A stretch of DNA of 64,000 bases. Source: Methanoculleus oceani. Its GTDB lineage: Archaea; Halobacteriota; Methanomicrobia; Methanomicrobiales; Methanoculleaceae. The position numbers and the translations under genes were made by a program. This document shows positions 8,520 through 17,218 of the stretch, in pieces. The notes beneath the pieces are model-generated. The model did no database searches. It worked only from the letters and a program-made list of their open reading frames with translations, and was not told the origin of the DNA. Positions within the stretch are counted from its first letter, which is position 1. Every line of letters begins with the position of its first letter. The stretch lies in NCBI RefSeq assembly GCF_023702065.1, contig NZ_QFDM01000002.1:620001-684000 (forward strand), written 5' to 3'.

Positions 8520-10253
8520 CTAAGACCTCAGTAACCCCTTTAACTCCGGAAGCGGGCGGGTATTGACGATCTCGTCCGCCGAGAGCCATCCCCGCCGGGC
8601 TGTCGCGACGCCGAACTCCATATACCGGAGATTCTCCCGGCTGTGCGCGTCCGATCCGAGCGAGAACCGGACGCCCGCTTCGCGGGCCGAGAGGCAGTTG
8701 ACGTCGGAGAGGTCCAGCCGGGACGGGAATGCGTTGATCTCCATCGAGACGCCGAGCGATGCCGCGGCATCAAAGATCGCGCCGAGATCGATCCGGTAGG
8801 GCTCCCGCGAGAGGAGGATCCGTCCCGTCGGGTGGCCGATGATGTCGACGTGCTCGTTCTGCATCGCCGTGAGCACCCGTTCGGTCATCTCCCCCTCGGA
8901 CTGCTTGAACCCGGAGTGAACGCTCGCGACCACCACGTCGAGGTCGGCGAGGATGCTGTCCGGGAGGTCGACGCTGCCGTCCATGCCGATGTTGCACTCG
9001 GTACCGGAGAGAATGGTGAAGTCGCCGTCGCTCTCCCGGTTGATCCGCTCGATCTCGTGCACCTGGTCGGCCAGACGCCCGGGGGAGAGGCCGCGGGCGA
9101 TATGGAGGCTCTCCGCATGGTCGCAGATGGCGATGTACTCGTAGCCGAGCGCCCTCGCCGCCTCCGCCATCTCCTCGATGGAATGGGCGCCCTCGCTCCA
9201 GCGCGTATGGACGTGGAGGTCTCCTTTGATCGAGTCGTAGCCGACGAGATCGGGCAGGTTTCCGATCCGGGCGGCCTCGATCTCGCCCCGGTCCTCCCGG
9301 AGTTCCGGCTCGATCCAGGCGAGACCGAGGGCCTGGTAGACCTCCGCCTCCGTCTCCCCTGCGACCGTCCTGCCGCTTGCGAGGTCGACAAGCCCGTACT
9401 CGTTCAATCGCCAGTTCCTCGCGATTGCGAGCTTCCGGAGGGCGATATTGTGCTCCTTCGACCCCGTGAAATACTGGAGGGCGGCCCCGAAGTGCCTGTC
9501 CTCCACCACCCGGAGGTCGACCTGGATCCCGGTCGCGAGCACCACCGAGGTCTTCGTCGTCCCCCGGACGAGAACCCGCTCGACCCCGGGGAGGGTGGCA
9601 AAGACCTCCATCACCTTCTCGGGACGCATTGAGGTCGCGAGGATGTCGACATCCCCGATCGTCTCCTTCCTGCGGCGTATCGAGCCGGCAAGGCTCACCT
9701 GCCCGACGGTGGAAAGCGACGAGAGGCGCCGTTCGATATCCCGGGCGACGGGCAGGATGTATCCGAGAAGGCGGCGCTCTTTTGCGGTCCTGCTCACCCG
9801 GATGCTCGCGAGGATGTTCTGCTCGGTCTTCTCCCCGAACCCCGGGAGGTCGCGGATCCGGCCGGCCAACGCCTTCGCCTCCAGGTCGTCGACGGTCCGG
9901 ATGCCGAGTTCCCGGGAGAGGGCGATCGCCTTCTTCGGCCCGATCCCCTCCAGCCGGGTCAGGTGCTGCACGCCCTCCGGGAGTTCCTCGCGTAAGGAGG
10001 TGAGATACGCGAGGCTGCCGGTCTCGACGATCTCGCGGATCTTTCCGGCGATACCCCTGCCGACCCCCGGAACCTCGTCGAGGCGCTCCTCCCTTGCGAC
10101 CATGCCGATATCTTCCGGCAGGGTCTCGACTGCCTGCGCCGCCCGCCGGTATGCCTGCGGTTTGAACCGGACGCCCTTGATCTCGAGCAGATCGGCGACC
10201 TCGTAGAGGATCGCCGCGACCTCGATGTTGGTCACCCGTGAAAGACTCTCCAT
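8520..10253 (-). CDS. polX: DNA polymerase X with PHP phosphoesterase domain
   Basis: A 577-residue family X polymerase. The order is 8-kDa/HhH region with VPGVGRGIAGKIREI, LEGIGPKKA and LPGFGEKTEQNI; palm with the metal-binding pair GDVDILAT (D201, D203) and the third carboxylate in IQVDLRVV (D246); then a PHP domain with DLHVHTRWSEG, CDHAES, SVHSGF, GHPTGR and GSDAHS. It should fill short gaps in base excision repair, with the PHP domain giving 3'-5' exonuclease or AP-site processing. ATG 10253 is preferred to GTG 10262 because GGAGGT is 9 bases upstream of it. It lies 5 bases behind the ligase gene. Confidence 0.93.
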   Translation of the reverse strand: MESLSRVTNIEVAAILYEVADLLEIKGVRFKPQAYRRAAQAVETLPEDIGMVAREERLDEVPGVGRGIAGKIREIVETGSLAYLTSLREELPEGVQHLTRLEGIGPKKAIALSRELGIRTVDDLEAKALAGRIRDLPGFGEKTEQNILASIRVSRTAKERRLLGYILPVARDIERRLSSLSTVGQVSLAGSIRRRKETIGDVDILATSMRPEKVMEVFATLPGVERVLVRGTTKTSVVLATGIQVDLRVVEDRHFGAALQYFTGSKEHNIALRKLAIARNWRLNEYGLVDLASGRTVAGETEAEVYQALGLAWIEPELREDRGEIEAARIGNLPDLVGYDSIKGDLHVHTRWSEGAHSIEEMAEAARALGYEYIAICDHAESLHIARGLSPGRLADQVHEIERINRESDGDFTILSGTECNIGMDGSVDLPDSILADLDVVVASVHSGFKQSEGEMTERVLTAMQNEHVDIIGHPTGRILLSREPYRIDLGAIFDAAASLGVSMEINAFPSRLDLSDVNCLSAREAGVRFSLGSDAHSRENLRYMEFGVATARRGWLSADEIVNTRPLPELKGLLRS

Positions 10254-10258
10254 TAACG

Positions 10259-11998
10259 TCACACCTCCCGCTGCCGTCGAAACATGGCCGCGACCTCGGC
10301 GGCCGTCGTCGCCTGCTCGGGGCTCTTCTCGTCCCGCCAGCGCACGAACCTCGGGAACCGCAGGGCCAGCCCCCGCCGCCGCTCCGGGTCCCAGTTGCAG
10401 GTATGGTCCGGGCTCTCGGTGATCTCGAGCCCCAGCACCTCGACGACATGACGCGGCGCAAACCAGAAGTCGGGCGCCGCCTGCGGGTTCACCATCAACC
10501 GCGCCGGCTGCCGGTCCACTCTCGCACCGGCAAGCCGGCGGGGAAGGTCCGAGAGGTCAACGTCTGAGAACCCCGTCCCCATGCCGCAGACCGTCTGAAA
10601 GAGATCATCCTCGTGGTTATAGGCGGCGCAGAGGACCGAACCGTAGGTCCCGGCCCGCTTCCCCCGACCTGCGCTGGCGCCGACGATGACCAGGTCGAGC
10701 GTATCGGATAGATCGGGGACGTAATCGCTCTTCCACTTGATCCACTGCCACTCCCGCGCCCCCGCCCGGTAAAACGAGTCCTCTGCGCACGACTTGCAGA
10801 CGACTCCCTCAAGCCCCCGCTCGATGCAGGCGAGGTAGAACTCCGTGATCCCGTCGGTATCCCCCGTTACGATGCGGTCTGCGGGAGAGATGTGTTTATC
10901 CCGGCCGAGGATCTCCTCGAGCCTCGCCCGCCGGTCGGGGTAACTCCGGTAGAGATAGGAATCGCCGTTTACGTAGAGGAGGTCGAAGACCCGGTAGGTT
11001 GCGGGGATCTCGCCGGCGACCTCGCTGACCCGGTATTTCCGGCGCCGCCGCATCAGCGTCTGGAAAGGACGGTAGGTGCCGGTCTCGTGGTCGAACGCGA
11101 CCGCCTCGCCGTCGAGGATCGCCGTATCGGCCGTAACATGCTGCCGGACGTGGCGGACGATATCGGGGTACTGGCCGGTGACGTCGGTCAGCCGCCGCGA
11201 GAACAGGGTGACGTCGTCGCCGTCCTTGTGCGCCTGGATCCGTTCGCCGTCGTACTTCTCCTCGACGGCGATGACGGGGGAGCCGATCCGCTCGAGGATC
11301 TCTGATATCCGGGCGACGCGCTGGGTGAGCATCGGCCGGATGGGCTTATGAAGGGTGACGGAGATCGCCCGGACCCCGGGAAGGCCCTCCTCCCGGAGCG
11401 TCCGGGCCACGTGGCCGATATCGGAGGATATGTTGTAGGCGTGCTCGAGGGACGGGCGCTGTGCTTTCGAACCCAGAAACGCCTCCGCCAGCGCATCGAG
11501 TATGGTCATATCCCCGACGCCGAGCCGCATCTCCCCGGCGGCGAGGCGCGAGAGGTAGCGCCGTTCCCGGGGCGTGGCGGCGGCGATCAGCCCCGCGAGA
11601 AGCCCCACCTTCCGGTCGGCCGAACCCGGACCGGACGCGCCGGCGATCCGGGAGAGGGTCCGGTGGACGTCGGCGACCGAGAGCGGTTCTCCGGCCGGGG
11701 CCGCGATCAGCCGGACGGCTACGTCGCCGTAATCGCCGAGTTCCCGCGCCGCCGCCTCGACCGACGCGGGATCGGTGCCGGCCGCAAGGGCGATCGCTGC
11801 CGCCGCGGTCCGTTCCCCGATGCCCAGGTTCACCTCGCTGTACCCGGGCCCGATCTCCCCGAGAACAAAGTAGCAGACGATCCCGATCTCGTCCGGCGGC
11901 ACCCCGGCCAGCAGCCGGGCGAGAAGCGCGATCATCTCGTTCCGGGACGATGTCGCCTCGAGCCGCTCGAAACATGAGGCGAGGGTTGCGAATGTCAC
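10259..11998 (-). CDS. lig: ATP-dependent DNA ligase
   Basis: A 579-residue archaeal/eukaryotic-type ligase. An N-terminal helical DNA-binding domain is followed by the adenylation domain: motif I EEKYDGERIQAHK with the AMP-accepting Lys, motif III-like YRVFDLLYVNGD, motif IV GLEGVVCK and motif V WIKWKSDY. The OB domain ends near FPRFVRWRDEKSPEQAT. It seals nicks in replication and repair. Upstream of and co-directional with polX, 5 bases apart, which suggests a gap-filling and sealing repair operon. Confidence 0.95.
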   Translation of the reverse strand: MTFATLASCFERLEATSSRNEMIALLARLLAGVPPDEIGIVCYFVLGEIGPGYSEVNLGIGERTAAAAIALAAGTDPASVEAAARELGDYGDVAVRLIAAPAGEPLSVADVHRTLSRIAGASGPGSADRKVGLLAGLIAAATPRERRYLSRLAAGEMRLGVGDMTILDALAEAFLGSKAQRPSLEHAYNISSDIGHVARTLREEGLPGVRAISVTLHKPIRPMLTQRVARISEILERIGSPVIAVEEKYDGERIQAHKDGDDVTLFSRRLTDVTGQYPDIVRHVRQHVTADTAILDGEAVAFDHETGTYRPFQTLMRRRRKYRVSEVAGEIPATYRVFDLLYVNGDSYLYRSYPDRRARLEEILGRDKHISPADRIVTGDTDGITEFYLACIERGLEGVVCKSCAEDSFYRAGAREWQWIKWKSDYVPDLSDTLDLVIVGASAGRGKRAGTYGSVLCAAYNHEDDLFQTVCGMGTGFSDVDLSDLPRRLAGARVDRQPARLMVNPQAAPDFWFAPRHVVEVLGLEITESPDHTCNWDPERRRGLALRFPRFVRWRDEKSPEQATTAAEVAAMFRRQREV

Positions 11999-12093
11999 GA
12001 TTACCTGGTTTGTTCACTGCCGGGCGCTACTTGAACGTTGCGGTATGCGTCCCCGGGGGTTGGATTTATCATCGGCGGCGATGTGGTAGGTGC

Positions 12094-13404
12094 ATGGAAC
12101 CCCTGATACGGGTCGAACCTCCGGGCGAGAAAGCCCGTGAAGTGCTCCGCCGGGACGCGGCGATCATCTCCCCGTCGACCATGCGGGAGTATCCCCTCGT
12201 GCTCCAGAAGGCGAGCGGCGTGAACCTCTGGGACGTCGATGGGAACCGCTACCTCGACTTTACGGCCGGGATCGCCGTGATGAACGTTGGCTGGAACCAC
12301 CCGAAAGTCGTCTCCGCGATCAGAGAACAGGCGAAATACCTCTCGCACGGGGCGTTCCTGGACTTCTGCTCCGAAGTCCCCGTACAGTGCGCCGAAGAAC
12401 TGGTCGGGTTCCTCCCGGAAGGGCTCGACCGGGTCTACTTCTCCAACTCCGGAGCGGAGAGCGTTGAAGCGGCGATGAAACTCGCCCGGCGCCACACCGG
12501 CCGGAACTACTTCATAGCGTTCCACCGAGGGTTCCATGGGCGGACCTACGGCGCTCTCAGTCTCACGGCCGGGAAGGTGATCCAGCGCCGTTCCTTCGGG
12601 CCGTTTCTGCCGGTGATCCACGCCCCCTACCCGGACCCCTACCATCCGTTCGGCGGCAATCCCGGGACCTGCGACGCCGCCGTCGTGGCTTACCTCGAGG
12701 ATACGGTCTTTCGCACCGAGGTCGCGCCTGAGGAGGTCGCCGCGATCTTCGTCGAGCCCGTGCTGGGGGAAGGAGGATACGTCGTCCCGCCGCCGGGCTT
12801 TCTTCACCGGCTGCGGCGGCTCTGCGACGAGCACGGGATCCTCCTGGTGGCGGACGAGGTGCAGTCGGGGTGCTTCCGGACCGGGCGGTTCCTCGCCTCC
12901 ACGCACGCCGGCGTCACCCCCGACATCGTCTGCCTGGGCAAAGCGATCGGCGGGGGGTTGCCGTTCGGCGTCACCGTCGCCTCCGATGAAGTCATGGACT
13001 GGCCGCCCGGGTCGCACGCGAGCACCTTCGGCGGCAACAACCTTGCCTGTGCCGCATCGCTCGCCGTGATGGATCTTCTCCGTGAAGAGGGGTTCGGGGA
13101 CCGGGTGACAGCCAGGGGTGGGTACCTGCTGCAGCGCCTGCGCGAGCTCGCGGAACGGCACCCGATCGTCGGCGACGTCCGCGGCCTCGGGCTCATGATC
13201 GGGATAGAACTGGTCCGGGACCGGTCAACGAAGGAGCCGGCACGGGCCGAGCGGGAGACGATCCTCCGGCACGCGTTCGAGCACGGCCTTGTCCTCCTTC
13301 CCGCAGGGGAATCGGTGATCCGGTTCAGCCCTCCCCTGATCATGGACGAGGAGGATATCGATACGGGCGTCGATATCCTGGACCGGGTCATGGAGGGGTT
13401 CTGA
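12094..13404 (+). CDS. Class III PLP aminotransferase, ornithine/4-aminobutyrate group
   Basis: A 436-residue fold-type I aminotransferase. Features: GVNLWDVDGNRYLDFTAGI at the N-terminus, YFSNSGAESVEAAMKLARR for phosphate binding, FHRGFHGRTYGALSLT, LLVADEVQSG, and the Schiff-base Lys in CLGKAIGGGLPFG. Archaeal homologs include ornithine aminotransferase and broad-specificity amino-acid racemases. The next gene, 13 bases on, is a P5C-dehydrogenase-like enzyme, which points to an omega-amino acid converted to a semialdehyde. ATG 12094 follows GGTAGGTGC. Exact substrate unknown. Confidence 0.85.
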   Translation: MEPLIRVEPPGEKAREVLRRDAAIISPSTMREYPLVLQKASGVNLWDVDGNRYLDFTAGIAVMNVGWNHPKVVSAIREQAKYLSHGAFLDFCSEVPVQCAEELVGFLPEGLDRVYFSNSGAESVEAAMKLARRHTGRNYFIAFHRGFHGRTYGALSLTAGKVIQRRSFGPFLPVIHAPYPDPYHPFGGNPGTCDAAVVAYLEDTVFRTEVAPEEVAAIFVEPVLGEGGYVVPPPGFLHRLRRLCDEHGILLVADEVQSGCFRTGRFLASTHAGVTPDIVCLGKAIGGGLPFGVTVASDEVMDWPPGSHASTFGGNNLACAASLAVMDLLREEGFGDRVTARGGYLLQRLRELAERHPIVGDVRGLGLMIGIELVRDRSTKEPARAERETILRHAFEHGLVLLPAGESVIRFSPPLIMDEEDIDTGVDILDRVMEGF

Positions 13405-13417
13405 GGAGGTTGATGGT

Positions 13418-15007
13418 ATGCAGGAGTCAGGAAAAGTCACCTATGTTTCGCTTGAAACCGACGAGAGTTTTCACGGCGATTACGAAGCCGCCCTGATCGA
13501 GATCGAGCAGGAGTTCGGGAAGCGCCATCCGATGTACATCGGCGGACGGGAGGTCACCGCCCCCCGGGAGTTCGAGGCGAGATCCCCCATCGACCCGGGC
13601 ATCCTGCTCGGGATTTTTCCCGAGGGGGGAGAGGACCATGCCCGGGAGGGTATCGCCGCGGCGAACGAGGCTTTCCTCGATTGGAGCCGGCGGGACTGGC
13701 GGGAGCGGATCGCGGTCGTCAGGAAGACGGCTGGTGCAATGGAGGACCGGCTCTTTTTGCTCGCGGCCCTGCTGACCTACGAGGCGGGGAAGACCCGCTA
13801 CGAGGCGCTGGCGGAGGTCGGCGAGGCGGTCGATATGCTCCGGTATTACTGCAGGGTCTACGAGCAGAACAACGGCTACGTCTTCCCCATGCGCTCCCCG
13901 GCACCCGGCGAGGAGTGCCGGAGCGTCATGCGGCCCTACGGCGCCTGGGTGGTCATCTCCCCGTTCAACTTCCCCGTCGCGCTTGCCGCGGGCATGATCA
14001 CCGGTGCGCTCCTCACCGGAAACACGGTTGTCTTCAAACCGACGAGCAAGACGCCGCTCTCCGGGATGAACCTCTACCGGCTCTTCGTGGAGGGCGGGGT
14101 CCCTCCCGGTGCGATCAACCTGGTGACCGGGCCCGGCGGCCCCTTCGGCGAGGCCGTGGTTGCCCACCCGGACGTTGCCGGGATCGCGTTCACCGGCTCA
14201 AAGGCCGTGGGGACGTGGCTGCAGCGGCAGATTGCCACGGTGCAGCCCTACCACAAGCCGGTGGTGGCGGAGCTGGGGAGCAAGAACCCGACGATCGTCA
14301 CCGCGAGCGCCGATATAGCAAAAGCCGTCGAGGGCGTGGCCCGGGCGGCCTTCGGGTTTGCGGGACAGAAATGCAGCGCCACTTCCCGGGTCTACGTCCA
14401 TTCGTCGGTTGCAGAAAGGTTCTTGCAGGCGCTCAGGGACCGGGCGGACCGGATGGAGATCGGCGACCCCCGGCGGCGGGAGGTCGCGTTCGGACCCCTG
14501 ATCGACGACGATGCACGGCTGACATTCCAGAAGGCGGTCGAGGAGGCGCTCAGGGACGGCGGCAGGCTCGTTGCCGGCGGCGAGGTGCTCGAGGGCGGAC
14601 TCTACGGCCGGGGCGTCTACGTCAGGCCCACGGTCATCGCCGATCTTGCGCACGGCCACCGCCTCTTTACAGAAGAACTCTTCGTCCCGATCCTCACCGT
14701 CGGCACTTTCGAGACCCTCGAAGAGGCACTCGCTCTTGCAAACGCAACGGATTACGGCCTGACGGCCGGGATATTTGCACAGGACCCGGCGGAGATCGGG
14801 TACTTCTTCGACCGGATCCGGTTCGGGGTCGTGTACGCCAACCGGCGCGGGGGGGCGACGACCGGGGCCTGGCCCGGCGCCCAGCCCTTCGGAGGCTGGA
14901 AAGCGAGCGGGTCGACGGGCAGGGGGGTAGGAGGGCCCCACTACCTCCTCTCGTTCGTCCGCGAGCAGGCGCAGACGCGGGTGACGGAACCGGCGGGCGG
15001 GGAATAA
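13418..15007 (+). CDS. Aldehyde dehydrogenase, 1-pyrroline-5-carboxylate dehydrogenase-like
   Basis: A 529-residue NAD(P)-dependent dehydrogenase with the long N-terminal arm of PruA/RocA-type enzymes. Seen: VVISPFNFPVALAAGM, the cofactor loop FTGSKAVGTWL, general base in VAELGSKNP (E285) and catalytic Cys in FAGQKCSATSR (C319). These motifs match P5C dehydrogenases, which oxidise glutamate semialdehyde to glutamate. Good ribosome binding site GAGGAGGTTGATGG upstream. The pair with the aminotransferase could convert ornithine to glutamate; this is inference, and other semialdehydes are possible. Confidence 0.82.
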   Translation: MQESGKVTYVSLETDESFHGDYEAALIEIEQEFGKRHPMYIGGREVTAPREFEARSPIDPGILLGIFPEGGEDHAREGIAAANEAFLDWSRRDWRERIAVVRKTAGAMEDRLFLLAALLTYEAGKTRYEALAEVGEAVDMLRYYCRVYEQNNGYVFPMRSPAPGEECRSVMRPYGAWVVISPFNFPVALAAGMITGALLTGNTVVFKPTSKTPLSGMNLYRLFVEGGVPPGAINLVTGPGGPFGEAVVAHPDVAGIAFTGSKAVGTWLQRQIATVQPYHKPVVAELGSKNPTIVTASADIAKAVEGVARAAFGFAGQKCSATSRVYVHSSVAERFLQALRDRADRMEIGDPRRREVAFGPLIDDDARLTFQKAVEEALRDGGRLVAGGEVLEGGLYGRGVYVRPTVIADLAHGHRLFTEELFVPILTVGTFETLEEALALANATDYGLTAGIFAQDPAEIGYFFDRIRFGVVYANRRGGATTGAWPGAQPFGGWKASGSTGRGVGGPHYLLSFVREQAQTRVTEPAGGE

Positions 15008-15113
15008 GGGCCTTAAAACCCTTCAAGACCCCTACAATTGGTTTCGATGGGAACCTGAGCCCCGCCGACAACTCCATAAGGATAGAATACCCTTCCTTCT
15101 TCAGAGGGATCGG

Positions 15114-15554
15114 ATGGGTGAGCGCAGGAAGGAATCGGTCGTCGGCGTCCTCATCTCAAGGACCATCGGGATCGTCGTCTTCCTGATCGTGCTCGGCATA
15201 CTGAATATCCTCTCGGGCGCCTACGTCCAGACACCGATCTTCCTCCAGATCGTCGAGTTCCTCAATGCCAATCTCGGGCTGCTCATCATGATCTCGGTCA
15301 TCTTCCTCGTCGGGGACCTCTTCGGCGCCCTGGCATTTCCCCTGAACCTGCCGGGCCCGATCTTCGGCGCCGTCGGTGCCGTATTCCTGGTAATGTTCCT
15401 CTTCCGGCTCTTCTCGCTCGTGGGGGAGATCACCGGCGTCGAACTCTTTGCCCTCTTCGAGAGGCTGCCTGCGCTCCCGGTCTACCTGCTCGTCTTCATC
15501 GTCGCGCTCATCGGAGGATACATCGCACTCTTTGCAGATCCTCCGTCGGGCTGA
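15114..15554 (+). CDS. Small integral membrane protein, about four helices
   Basis: A 146-residue hydrophobic protein with membrane segments near residues 13-32 (TIGIVVFLIVLGILNIL), 48-70, 75-100 and 120-140. A short basic N-terminus (GERRKE) suggests cytoplasmic orientation. No domain is recognised. ATG 15114 lies shortly after AGAGGGATCGG. It sits between the aldehyde dehydrogenase and two opposite-strand small genes. Confidence 0.65.
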   Translation: MGERRKESVVGVLISRTIGIVVFLIVLGILNILSGAYVQTPIFLQIVEFLNANLGLLIMISVIFLVGDLFGALAFPLNLPGPIFGAVGAVFLVMFLFRLFSLVGEITGVELFALFERLPALPVYLLVFIVALIGGYIALFADPPSG

Positions 15555-15567
15555 GCGCGAGCCGGGA

Positions 15568-15852
15568 CTACTCGAACCCTTCCGTCTCCTCGAACGTCTT
15601 CACCTCGCAGTCCCCCAACCGGCCGGTCCCCGGGTCCATATGGACCATCACGAAGAGTTCGTGCTCGCTGTTCTCCCAGAGGGCAAGGGCGGGTTTATCC
15701 TCCTTCGCCCGGAACCCGAGAGCCTCGAGACCCTCCCGGATCCCGTCGTAGGTAGTGTTTGCGACGATCATCTCCCGGACCCGGTTCTTCATGGCCTCCT
15801 GCTCCTCCCGGTCAATCTCTATCTGTTCACGCATGCGAAGACCATACCGCAT
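15568..15852 (-). CDS. Uncharacterised small protein, paralog of the next gene
   Basis: A 94-residue soluble protein of unknown function. A helical N-terminus (REQIEIDREEQEAMKNRV) leads into YDGIREGLEALGF, ALALWENSEHELFVMVHMD and a C-terminal DCEVKTFEE. The same arrangement occurs in the neighbour at 15925-16188, so the two arose by duplication. No metal or catalytic motif is seen. A start at the internal ATG 15834 is also possible. Confidence 0.6.
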   Translation of the reverse strand: MRYGLRMREQIEIDREEQEAMKNRVREMIVANTTYDGIREGLEALGFRAKEDKPALALWENSEHELFVMVHMDPGTGRLGDCEVKTFEETEGFE

Positions 15853-15924
15853 ACGCCCAGATAAACCTGACCCGGCAGGGACGGTTGAGAAGAGGAGGCA
15901 TCACGGGCTACGGGGGAAAAACCG

Positions 15925-16188
15925 TTACCGGGCGTTGTAGCCGGCAAACTCCCCCTCACGGCCTTTCAGGTCATCGTAGGCGGCCACCCTGTACCCTGCA
16001 TACCCGCCCCCGAGGTTCATCTGGAGCAGGACGAAGATCCTGAGGCCGGGATGCACCCAGATCGCGACATCGGGATCATCCTGCTCCGGTATGAAGTTTA
16101 ACGAGCGGAGGGCCTCCCTGATGTCGGCATAGTCGGGCGTCGACTGGATCATCTCCTCGATCTCCACCATCACAGCCCGTTGCTGCAT
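15925..16188 (-). CDS. Uncharacterised small protein, paralog of the 15568-15852 gene
   Basis: An 87-residue protein aligning with its neighbour: EEMIQSTPDYADIREALRSLNF matches the neighbour's REMI...YDGIREGLEALGF, and VAIWVHPGLRIFVLLQMN matches LALWENSEHELFVMVHMD. ATG 16188 is chosen because GGAGAT lies 8 bases upstream. ATG 16209 would add seven residues, and the frame is open further still. Function unknown. Confidence 0.55.
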   Translation of the reverse strand: MQQRAVMVEIEEMIQSTPDYADIREALRSLNFIPEQDDPDVAIWVHPGLRIFVLLQMNLGGGYAGYRVAAYDDLKGREGEFAGYNAR

Positions 16189-16420
16189 GGTCTCGATATC
16201 TCCGAGCATGGCCCCCACGATAGGTCCCCTCGTATAAAACATGATCCGGGGCCGGATCCTGAGACGAACCGCGCATTCTGCGATGCCGTCCCGACGTAAC
16301 AGTCCGGGGATTGCAGCCCGTATGCTCATGCCGGCGAGGGGGGCCGCCCGGTGAAGTGCACAACCTTCATCAGAGACCTCGTGAAAACATACAGCAACGC
16401 AAGGCACGGCAGGAGAGACT

Positions 16421-17218
16421 ATGACCGACGACAACTCCAGGACACTGATCCTCGATATAGACACCGACGATCTGCAGGAACTCTCCGAGTACCTGGACGT
16501 GCTGAGCAGCAGCACACGCTTGAAGATCCTGAAGGTCATCGAACGAAGGCCAAAAGACGTCCGCCAGATCTCCGCCGAGATCGAGACGAGTTACGAGAAC
16601 ACAAAAAAGCACCTCGACAAACTGCTGAGCATAGGAGTCGTCCGCAAAGAGGCCGGTCTCTCGCGCCCGACCGCAAAGGGGATCCATCCTGTCTGGAAAT
16701 ACTCGCTCGTGCCCGGCGGTCTCGAAGCGATCACGAGAAGCCTCGGACTCTTCTCGAACCTGAAACTGACGCTCACGGATGCCGTGCTCGCAAAGAAACT
16801 TGCCGGTGTCCGGGAGACATTCTCGGGAGAGTTCGCCGGGCAACCCCCGGTCGTCATCCTCCTCGGGGGAGCGGAGGACGGCAGGGTCTTCCCCCTCGGG
16901 CACGACAGCGTCGCCATAGGGCGGGCGGACCCGGGCACGCCCGGCCGGCCCGAGCGGGAGATCGTCCTCGGCGAGGAGTACGCGGCGGTCACCCGTGTCT
17001 CGAGACCGCACGCCCGGCTCACCCGCCGCCGGGACGGTGCCTGGCTCATCGAGGACTGCGGCAGCACGGGCGGCACCTTCGTGAACGGCATGCCGCTGGA
17101 CCGGGGCATGCGGCGGGAGCTCCACGACGGTGACCTCATCGAACTCGCGAAGGGCGCGCCGGGGGCAACGCTTGTCTTCGTTGTTCCCGGGGGGGTGCCG
17201 GTGCCGGATGCCGCCTGA
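16421..17218 (+). CDS. Winged-helix (ArsR-like) protein with C-terminal FHA domain
   Basis: A 265-residue fusion. Residues 25-100 form an ArsR-type winged helix (LSSSTRLKILKVIERRPKDVRQIS, then ENTKKHLDKLLSIGVV). Residues 145-262 form an FHA domain with IGRADPG, the VSRPHAR motif and the closing GSTGGTFVNGMPL. FHA domains bind phosphothreonine, so DNA binding may respond to the Ser/Thr kinase encoded directly downstream and overlapping by 11 bases. No close relative with known function is recalled. Confidence 0.85.
   Translation: MTDDNSRTLILDIDTDDLQELSEYLDVLSSSTRLKILKVIERRPKDVRQISAEIETSYENTKKHLDKLLSIGVVRKEAGLSRPTAKGIHPVWKYSLVPGGLEAITRSLGLFSNLKLTLTDAVLAKKLAGVRETFSGEFAGQPPVVILLGGAEDGRVFPLGHDSVAIGRADPGTPGRPEREIVLGEEYAAVTRVSRPHARLTRRRDGAWLIEDCGSTGGTFVNGMPLDRGMRRELHDGDLIELAKGAPGATLVFVVPGGVPVPDAA

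Noticed and set aside
8770-10461. 563-codon frame in the same strand region as polX
   Set aside because: Arg/Gly-rich product in another frame of polX and the ligase gene, with no motif.
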